A stretch of 64,000 bases of DNA, taken from positions 62,001 to 126,000 of the forward strand of contig NZ_VTVA01000002.1 in NCBI RefSeq assembly GCF_008638345.1, given 5' to 3'. Shown here one piece after another: positions 57,051-64,000 of the stretch. The stretch comes from Pseudomonas saliphila. Its GTDB lineage: Bacteria; Pseudomonadota; Gammaproteobacteria; Pseudomonadales; Pseudomonadaceae. The translations under genes were made by a program, and so were the position numbers. The notes under the pieces are model-generated. The model saw only the letters and a list, made by a program, of their open reading frames with translations. It was not told where the DNA came from and ran no database searches. Within the stretch, counting starts at the first letter, position 1. The number at the start of each line of letters is the position of its first letter.

Positions 57051-59639
57051 CTAACCTTTCTCGGGCCGAGCCTTACGCTTGCGCGGCGGACGAACATTCT
57101 GAGGAGCAGCCGCAGGCTTGCTTTCGGCAGTACCACGTCCGGACTTGCGCTCAGCCGCACGGGCCGTGCGCTTCTCCGGCGCGCGTGGCGACTTCGTCTT
57201 ACTCCCTTTGCCGCGACCCTTGGCGTCGGTGGAGGCCGCACCCTTAGCGTCTTTCATCAATTTGCTGCGTGCAGCCCGGCTGGCATCTACCTTGGCCCCA
57301 CCGACAGTGGCCGGCTGATCCTTGGCCATCTCGAAGTCGATCTTGCGGTCATCCAGATCAACCCGTGCAACCTGTACGCGAACCGAATCACCCAGGCGGA
57401 AGGTCCTGCCGGAGCGCTCGCCCGTGAGACGGTGATGCACAGCGTCGAAGTTATAGTAATCGGCCGGCAAAGCCGTGATGTGCACCAGACCCTCGACGTA
57501 GAAATCGGTCAGTTCGACGAACAGGCCGAACCCGGTCACAGCCGTTACCAGGCCGTCGAAGTTGTCGCCTACCCGGTCCTGCATGAATTCGCACTTCAGC
57601 CAGCTAAGCACATCCCGAGTCGCCTCGTCCGCTCGCCGCTCATTCTGCGAGCACTGCTCGCCAAGACGCTCGAGTGTCGGAAGATCGTATGGATATATTG
57701 CAGCCTTGGGAACGGCGGCTCCACCGCTGCGCTTGACCCGATCGGTTGTTTTCCTTGAGCGAATAACGCTGCGGATAGCCCGATGCACCAGTAGATCAGG
57801 ATAGCGACGAATCGGCGAGGTAAAGTGGGTATAAGCTTCGTAATTCAAGCCAAAGTGCCCAGCGTTATTCGGGCTGTAGACGGCCTGACTGAGCGAGCGC
57901 AGCATGACTGTCTGGATCAGCTGAGCATCTGGCCGACCCTGCACTTTCTGCAACACCGCACTGTAATCTTCCGGCGTTGGATCGGTGCCCTTGCGACTCA
58001 GGGTCATACCCATGGACGCCAGAAACTCGCGCAGACGCTCGATCTTCTCGGGCTTCGGCGAATCGTGGACGCGATACAACGAGGGCACTTCGAGCTCCTG
58101 CATGAACCGCGCGGTCGCCACGTTGGCACACAGCATGCTTTCTTCGACGATCTTGTGCGCATCGTTGCGAGTAGTCGGACGGATCTCAGCGATCTTGCGA
58201 TTCTCGCCAAAGATGACGCGGGTCTCGGTCGTCTCGAAATCAATCGCCCCACGCCCCTGCCTGGCCTTGGCCAGCGCCTTGTAGAGCTCATACAGGTTTT
58301 TCAGATGCGGGAGTACTTCAGCGTATTCATCGCTGAGCGCTTTGCCTTCCTTGCTACGCGGATGCTCAAGCATCGACGAGACCTTGTTGTAGGTCAGACG
58401 CGCGTGGGAATGAATAACCGCTTCGTAGAACTGGAAATCGGTTAGCTCACCGCTCTTGGATACGGTCATCTCGCACACCATCGCAAGACGGTCCACATTC
58501 GGCATCAGCGAACACAGGCCATTGGAAATGGCCTCTGGCAGCATGGGGATCACTTCGCTCGGGAAATAGACCGAGGTGCCACGCAGCTCGGCTTCCTGAT
58601 CCAGCGCCGAGCCAAGCGGAACGTAGTGAGAGACGTCAGCGATGGCGACGTACAGCTTCCAGCCGCCAGAGAACAATCTCCAGCCACTGGCCTTGTGCGG
58701 TTCGGCGTAGATGGCATCGTCGAAGTCGCGCGCATCCTCGCCGTCAATGGTGACCAATGGCAGGTGCCTGAGATCAACGCGCTTGAGCTTGTCTTTCTCT
58801 TCCACCGTATCACTGAGACGACCCGCCTCCTCCAGAACAGCTGACGGCCAGACGCTGGGAATGTCATAGCTACGTAGCGCAACTTCGACCTCAACCCCTG
58901 GCGCCATGTAGTCGCCGACGACCTCGATGATCTCGCCCTGCGCCTGCCGGTGGATTGCCGGCCACTGGGTGATGCGCACTTCAGCGTACTGACCGTGCTC
59001 CGCGCCGCCGTCCAGGCCGGGCGGAATCAATACTTCCTGATTGATCTTGGCATTGTCTGCGACCACGTAGCCGATACCGTTCTCGACGTAATATCGCCCG
59101 ACCAGCACTTCGTGCGCACGCTCGATCACCTCCACGATCGCGCCTTCGCTGCGGCCACGTCGGTCCACGCCGGTTATCCGCGCCAGCGCCCTGTCACCGT
59201 CGAACACCAGACGCATCTGCGCCGGCCCGAGGAACAGGTCGTCGCCACCGTCCTCGGGCACCAGGAAGCCGAAGCCGTCGCGATGACCCTGTACGCGGCC
59301 TCGGATCAGATCGAGCTTGTCGACAGGGGCGTAGGCGCCGCGGCGGGTATAGATAAGCTGGCCGTCGCGCTCCATGGCGCGTAAGCGACGGCGCAGGGCT
59401 TCGATTGCATCTTCATCGTCGAGCCCGAATTCCTGCTGCAGCTGCGCGCGGGTGGCAGGTGCGCCGCGCTCTTCCAGCAACTGCAGAATCAGTTCACGGC
59501 TTGGGATGGGATTGTCGTACTTCTCTGCTTCGCGCTGTGCTGCGGGATCCTGATTGATCCAATCGGTGGGTCCGGAGCCCGAACGTGAAGCGTTGCCCGA
59601 CAAGGATGTCGGGTCTTGGGGTTTGGTCTTTTTAGTCAT
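57051..59639 (-). CDS. rnr: Ribonuclease R
   Basis: An 862-residue 3'-to-5' exoribonuclease. The order is an N-terminal winged-helix region (about 50-115), cold-shock domains, the RNB catalytic domain with DGEDARDFDDAIYAEP (four Asp), an S1 domain (VGDNFDGLVTAVTGFGLFVE) and a Lys/Arg-rich tail (KSPRAPEKRTARAAERKSGR). It degrades structured RNA and helps in tmRNA quality control. rlmB lies 9 bases downstream. Length fits the 800-840 family norm, the tail being slightly long. Confidence 0.97.
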   Translation of the reverse strand: MTKKTKPQDPTSLSGNASRSGSGPTDWINQDPAAQREAEKYDNPIPSRELILQLLEERGAPATRAQLQQEFGLDDEDAIEALRRRLRAMERDGQLIYTRRGAYAPVDKLDLIRGRVQGHRDGFGFLVPEDGGDDLFLGPAQMRLVFDGDRALARITGVDRRGRSEGAIVEVIERAHEVLVGRYYVENGIGYVVADNAKINQEVLIPPGLDGGAEHGQYAEVRITQWPAIHRQAQGEIIEVVGDYMAPGVEVEVALRSYDIPSVWPSAVLEEAGRLSDTVEEKDKLKRVDLRHLPLVTIDGEDARDFDDAIYAEPHKASGWRLFSGGWKLYVAIADVSHYVPLGSALDQEAELRGTSVYFPSEVIPMLPEAISNGLCSLMPNVDRLAMVCEMTVSKSGELTDFQFYEAVIHSHARLTYNKVSSMLEHPRSKEGKALSDEYAEVLPHLKNLYELYKALAKARQGRGAIDFETTETRVIFGENRKIAEIRPTTRNDAHKIVEESMLCANVATARFMQELEVPSLYRVHDSPKPEKIERLREFLASMGMTLSRKGTDPTPEDYSAVLQKVQGRPDAQLIQTVMLRSLSQAVYSPNNAGHFGLNYEAYTHFTSPIRRYPDLLVHRAIRSVIRSRKTTDRVKRSGGAAVPKAAIYPYDLPTLERLGEQCSQNERRADEATRDVLSWLKCEFMQDRVGDNFDGLVTAVTGFGLFVELTDFYVEGLVHITALPADYYNFDAVHHRLTGERSGRTFRLGDSVRVQVARVDLDDRKIDFEMAKDQPATVGGAKVDASRAARSKLMKDAKGAASTDAKGRGKGSKTKSPRAPEKRTARAAERKSGRGTAESKPAAAPQNVRPPRKRKARPEKG

Positions 59640-59715
59640 AGGCGCCTATTGAACCGCGAATCCGCTCCACTTGCACCTGTTTCCGTCGATATACAATTAT
59701 TTTTGCAAACAGGGG

Positions 59716-59744
59716 TTTACAGACCTTCGCAGGGTTCGTATTAT
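59716..59744 (+). promoter_or_regulatory. Sigma-70 promoter of tRNA-Leu
   Basis: TTTACA (59716-59721), 17 bases, TATTAT (59739-59744), then TCGCGCCG, a GC-rich discriminator typical of stable-RNA promoters. It would start the transcript about 67 bases before the tRNA. Confidence 0.75.
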
Positions 59745-59817
59745 TCGCGCCGTCAACACGACAACGGTTGGCAAGAACGAACCCAGCGTTCATCTTAGCA
59801 CTCGTTGTCGATGACGC

Positions 59818-59904
59818 GCCCAGGTGGTGAAATTGGTAGACACGCTAGCTTCAGGTGCTAGTGGCCGCAAGGCCGTGGAAGTTCGAGTCTTCTCCTGGGC
59901 ACCA
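59818..59904 (+). tRNA. tRNA-Leu (anticodon CAG)
   Basis: An 87-base class II tRNA. The acceptor stem GCCCAGG pairs with CCTGGGC, followed by an A discriminator and encoded CCA (59902-59904). The anticodon stem CTAGC/GCTAG closes the loop TTCAGGT, giving CAG at 59852-59854. The variable arm is TGGCCGCAAGGCCG and the T loop is TTCGAGT. It reads CUG, the major Leu codon in this GC-rich genome. A terminator follows. Confidence 0.96.
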
Positions 59905-59909
59905 ATTAC

Positions 59910-59935
59910 AAAAACCGGACAATGTCCGGTTTTTT
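59910..59935 (+). terminator. Terminator after tRNA-Leu
   Basis: AAAAACCGGAC (59910-59920) pairs with GTCCGGTTTTT (59924-59934) around a three-base loop, ending in a T run, six bases after the CCA end of the tRNA. Confidence 0.92.
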
Positions 59936-60077
59936 GGTTTTTACGGTTCGATAAATACCCCCCACGCTTCATGATTATCGCCTTCCCTAATCGAGTCAGC
60001 CTCTGGACAGCGCTCCATCGGCGAGCCCGACCGCGCTGCAACCGTCTCACCTTGGCAGTTATCCGCCCCCAGAGAAC

Positions 60078-60106
60078 AAAAAACCCGCATTTCTGCGGGT
60101 TTTTTT
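60078..60106. terminator. Bidirectional terminator downstream of purA
   Basis: AAAAAACCCGCA (60078-60089) pairs with TGCGGGTTTTTT (60094-60105) around TTTC. On the minus strand it ends with a T run about 60 bases after the purA stop. In the other direction it would back up the tRNA terminator. Confidence 0.9.
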
Positions 60107-60165
60107 GAAACGCATTCAGCCTTGCAGCCTTGCAGCCTGACTGCAGACGCTAACGCATCATCAGC

Positions 60166-61476
<1,311 letters not shown>

Positions 61477-61508
61477 TTAAGTGGCGGCCTGGCAGGCCGT
61501 AAATCGAA

Positions 61509-62690
61509 TTAAAGTGCGCTGACCTGCCAACCGTTACCCGCGTAACGCAGGATCCGGTCACAGCCATACTCTGCAGCATCACCTTCCAGCTGACCCGGCA
61601 ACGCGACTATTACGCGCTCGCCCTGACGCCGCAGCGCGACGACTTGACTCTGGAGGTCTGCCTTGTCGGTAAAGGGCGCCCAAATCCCGGCGGCTCGGCG
61701 ACTACTGATATTGCCGCGCTCAACCAGGAGCTTGAGATCAGTAGAAAACCCGGTAGCCGGTCTGGCTCTGCCAAAATCCTTGCCGATATCGTCATACCGT
61801 CCGCCTTGAGCGATGCTCTGGCCGACGCCGGGCAGGAAGGCGGCAAACGCGACACCCGTGTGATAGTGATAACCGCGAAGCTCACCCAGGTCAAAATACA
61901 AGGGGATCGACGGATATCGCTGCTTCAAGGTCTGGGCCAGCTCTGCGAGATCATCCAGCGCGGCCATCACCGATTCGGGCGCGCCGTCGAGCAACACGTG
62001 GGCGCGCTCAAGCACTTCTGTGCCCCCCGACAACTCGACCAGACTGGACAACATAGCGGCGACAGATGACTGCTCAAATCCCGCGGTTATCGCCCTCACC
62101 TCATCCACCGCCTTGCGCTGCAAGGCATCGAATAGCGAATGCTCCACCGACGCATCGAGACCCGCCGCCTGAACCAGCCCGCGATAGATGCCGACATGTC
62201 CGATATCCAGATGAACGCCTTCGACCTGACAGGCATCCAGAGTTTCGAGCATCAGTGAGATAACCTCAATATCGCTCGCGCAGGACGCATTACCATACAA
62301 CTCCGCGCCGAGCTGAATCAGACTTCGGGAGGTAGACAGTGGACGTGGCCGGGTGTGCAACACACTGCCGCAGTAGCATAAGCGACTGACGCCTTCGGCA
62401 CCGAGAGTGTGGGCATCGATCCGGGCGACCTGCGGAGTGATGTCAGCACGCAGACCGAGCATGCGCCCGGATAGCTGATCAGTCATCTTGAAGGTCTGCA
62501 GATCCAGATCATGCCCGGCGCCGGTGAGCAGGGATTCGAGGTATTCGATATGCGGAGTAATGACCAGGTCATAACCCCAGCTGGCAAACAGATCCAGCAA
62601 TTGGCGACGGGCGGTCTCGATGCGTGCGGCCTCTTCAGGCAGCACCTCTTCTATCCCGTCGGGCAACAGCCAACGATCAACAGTAGGCAT
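61509..62690 (-). CDS. hisZ: ATP phosphoribosyltransferase regulatory subunit
   Basis: A 393-residue HisRS-like paralogue that activates the short form of HisG. It has the tRNA-synthetase-like N-terminus [20 protein letters not shown], the motif-2 remnant [20 protein letters not shown] and [20 protein letters not shown]. It lacks an anticodon-binding domain and aminoacylation motifs. The start at 62690 was chosen over a frame with 67 unrelated residues. It sits between DUF2065 and purA, usual in Pseudomonas; hisG itself is elsewhere. Confidence 0.96.
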   Translation of the reverse strand: MPTVDRWLLPDGIEEVLPEEAARIETARRQLLDLFASWGYDLVITPHIEYLESLLTGAGHDLDLQTFKMTDQLSGRMLGLRADITPQVARIDAHTLGAEGVSRLCYCGSVLHTRPRPLSTSRSLIQLGAELYGNASCASDIEVISLMLETLDACQVEGVHLDIGHVGIYRGLVQAAGLDASVEHSLFDALQRKAVDEVRAITAGFEQSSVAAMLSSLVELSGGTEVLERAHVLLDGAPESVMAALDDLAELAQTLKQRYPSIPLYFDLGELRGYHYHTGVAFAAFLPGVGQSIAQGGRYDDIGKDFGRARPATGFSTDLKLLVERGNISSRRAAGIWAPFTDKADLQSQVVALRRQGERVIVALPGQLEGDAAEYGCDRILRYAGNGWQVSAL

Positions 62691-62731
62691 TTTCACAACC
62701 TTATTACTTTCGCAATGGACGCCGGCACCCG

Positions 62732-62926
62732 CTAACGAAGCAGATACAGACATGCGGTTCCGATCAACATGCTCGCCAAGCCTGAGAGTCTGACCTGGCG
62801 ATCGGTAAGCTGGCCGAGACTGGCTAGCAGCTGTTTCCAGCGCGCCGGAGCCAGAAAGGGCATCATGCCTTCGATGATAAGCATCAAGCACACTGCTGTC
62901 GCAAAGCCTAGCAACACACCCTGCAT
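62732..62926 (-). CDS. DUF2065 (YjeT-like) small membrane protein
   Basis: A 64-residue protein with two hydrophobic segments (about residues 3-20 and 49-63) and the family pattern [23 protein letters not shown]2065 proteins occur between hflC and hisZ or purA, and their role is unknown. It lies 41 bases upstream of hisZ, probably the first gene of that unit, behind a terminator. The Shine-Dalgarno-like AAGG touches the ATG, an unusual spacing. Confidence 0.88.
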   Translation of the reverse strand: MQGVLLGFATAVCLMLIIEGMMPFLAPARWKQLLASLGQLTDRQVRLSGLASMLIGTACLYLLR

Positions 62927-62974
62927 CCTTGACGATCAGCCGTCTCAGGCAACAACCAGCGGAGTGCCGGTCAC

Positions 62975-62997
62975 AAAAAAGCCGGGCGGGCCCGGCT
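62975..62997 (-). terminator. Terminator after hflC
   Basis: AGCCGGG (62980-62986) pairs with CCCGGCT around a four-base loop; on the minus strand it is followed by a six-T run (62980 to 62975). It separates the hflKC unit from DUF2065-hisZ-purA. Confidence 0.8.
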
Positions 62998-63062
62998 GCG
63001 CGATTGTAGCATGTTTTCAGCCAGCCACACCCGCTACGTAGCAGGTGCGGCTGAGGCTGGGT

Positions 63063-63935
63063 TCAGCGGCTCTGACCGCGCTGCAAGTACTGGAAGAACT
63101 CGCTTCCCGGATCCAGGACGAGAATGTCCGACTTATCCGAAAAGCTCTCGCGATAAGCCTGCAGGCTACGGTAGAAGGAATAGAATTCAGGATCCTTGGT
63201 GTAGGCATCGGCATAGATTGAGGCGGCCTGCGCATCACCGTCACCGCGGATTTCCTCGGCTTCACGGAACGCCTCGGCAAGGATAACGCGCTGCTGACGA
63301 TCAGCATCTGCACGAATCCCCTCACCCAGCTCGCGACCCTTGGCGCGGTGCTCACGGGCTTCCCGCTCACGTTCGGAGCTCATCCGCTCGAACACGCTAC
63401 GGTTGACCTCGCTCGGCAGATCCATAGCCTTCACGCGAACGTCCAATACCTCGATACCCAATTCCCGCTGCGCGCTTGTGTTCAGCGAATCGGTAATATC
63501 GGCCATCAGCTGATCGCGCTCGCCGGAGACAACTTCATGCAGGGTGCGACGGGCGACTTCATTACGCAGCCCTGATTCGAGCTGACGAGACAGACGCTCC
63601 TCCGCCAGGGTTCTTAGCCCGGAAGTGGAGGTGTAGTAACGCTGTACGTCCGCAACCCGCCATTTAGCGTAGGAATCCACCATCAGCGCTTTCTTCTCTA
63701 ACGTCAGAAAGCGTTGAGTCGCTGTGTCCAGGGTGAGCAAGCGTGAATCAAATTTCTTCACGTCCTGAACAAAAGGCACTTTGAAGTGCAGCCCAGGCTC
63801 AAGGTCAGCCTTGACCACCTTACCGAACTGCAGCACCAGACCCCGTTCAATCTGACTGACTACGAAGAAACTGTTCCAGCCAACCACCAATACAACCAGT
63901 GCGGTAATCAGTCCAAACATCGACTTGTTACTCAT
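63063..63935 (-). CDS. hflC: FtsH protease modulator HflC
   Basis: A 290-residue SPFH/prohibitin-family protein with one N-terminal membrane helix (LITALVVLVVGWNSFFVVSQ). The SPFH domain covers about residues 22-190 and the C-terminal coiled coil is rich in Glu and Arg. HflC and HflK form a large ring around FtsH and limit its proteolysis of membrane substrates. It starts with a TAATG overlap after hflK and has GGGAG eight bases upstream. Confidence 0.97.
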   Translation of the reverse strand: MSNKSMFGLITALVVLVVGWNSFFVVSQIERGLVLQFGKVVKADLEPGLHFKVPFVQDVKKFDSRLLTLDTATQRFLTLEKKALMVDSYAKWRVADVQRYYTSTSGLRTLAEERLSRQLESGLRNEVARRTLHEVVSGERDQLMADITDSLNTSAQRELGIEVLDVRVKAMDLPSEVNRSVFERMSSEREREAREHRAKGRELGEGIRADADRQQRVILAEAFREAEEIRGDGDAQAASIYADAYTKDPEFYSFYRSLQAYRESFSDKSDILVLDPGSEFFQYLQRGQSR

Positions 63936-64000
63936 TAACGAGTCTCCCTAGCGCGCGGATCGCGTGGCGGCAACTGCACTGGCGTGCGTGCAGAAGCATC
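63935..64000 (-). CDS. hflK: FtsH protease modulator HflK (3' end only)
   Basis: Only the last 21 codons and the stop are in the window; the frame reads DASARTPVQLPPRDPRARET plus Arg, stop. The TAA overlaps the hflC ATG by one base (TAATG). The identity rests on position directly upstream of hflC and the Pro/Arg-rich C-terminus typical of HflK. Confidence 0.8.
   Translation of the reverse strand, partial: DASARTPVQLPPRDPRARETR

Noticed and set aside
59790-60050. Minus-strand frame of 86 codons containing EKTRTSTALRPLAPEASVS
   Set aside because: It is the antisense of tRNA-Leu; this exact kind of false protein is common in annotations and has no independent support.

Overview
This window looks like a stretch of the core chromosome of a gammaproteobacterium of the Pseudomonas/Halopseudomonas group. 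The evidence is the moderately high GC, the protein sequences and above all the gene order. From memory, that order follows three blocks of Pseudomonas aeruginosa PAO1: holA ... lipA/lipB-dacA-rlpA-mltB-rodA-mrdA-rlmH-rsfS-nadD-proA ... ubiX-mpl ... ppa; then dsbD-aroQ-accB-accC-prmA-(DUF3426)-dusB-fis-purH-purD-retS; then dnaB-rplI-(DUF2232)-rpsR-rpsF-rlmB-rnr-tRNA-Leu-purA-hisZ-(DUF2065)-hflC-hflK. A pertucinogena-lineage (Halopseudomonas-like) species is a guess; the window alone cannot prove it.

Layout. 1-795: 3' end of holA. 805-7014: a lineage-variable stretch, all on the minus strand, with a tandem-domain universal stress protein and a SulP anion transporter (probable operon), the NhaB Na+/H+ antiporter, and a BNR/Asp-box sialidase-like protein overlapping a small polytopic membrane protein. 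7259-19708: peptidoglycan and cell-shape genes (an SltB-type transglycosylase with a PG-binding domain, dacA, rlpA, mltB, rodA, mrdA) joined to lipoate genes (lipA on plus, lipB on minus), rlmH-rsfS-nadD and proA. 19780-28298: repair (mpg), a DedA-type membrane protein, a hydrolase, a LON-domain protein, a MaoC protein, ubiX, mpl, a probably PPi-dependent phosphofructokinase and soluble pyrophosphatase. 28343-31044: an island-like patch with an AT-rich upstream region and an autotransporter. 31045-35147: cmoM, a MATE transporter, yciH, a YfcD-like Nudix hydrolase and a DUF2333 protein. 35352-49941: dsbD, aroQ-accBC, prmA, dusB-fis, purH, purD and a RetS-like hybrid kinase. 50114-64000: ygiQ, dnaB, the rpsF-rpsR-rplI ribosomal operon, rlmB-rnr, tRNA-Leu(CAG), purA-hisZ and hflC/hflK.

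The least ordinary items are these. (1) A 270-bp non-coding element with near-perfect 26-nt terminal inverted repeats and nested internal palindromes sits between prmA and the DUF3426 gene; it looks like a MITE and has a TA flank on each side. (2) A probable PPi-dependent phosphofructokinase lies beside soluble pyrophosphatase. (3) Three consecutive hairpins lie just before purD. (4) The autotransporter has a very AT-rich upstream region with homopolymer runs. I saw no CRISPR array, prophage, intact insertion sequence or rRNA, and no clear multi-gene undescribed system. Most of the window is ordinary housekeeping DNA.
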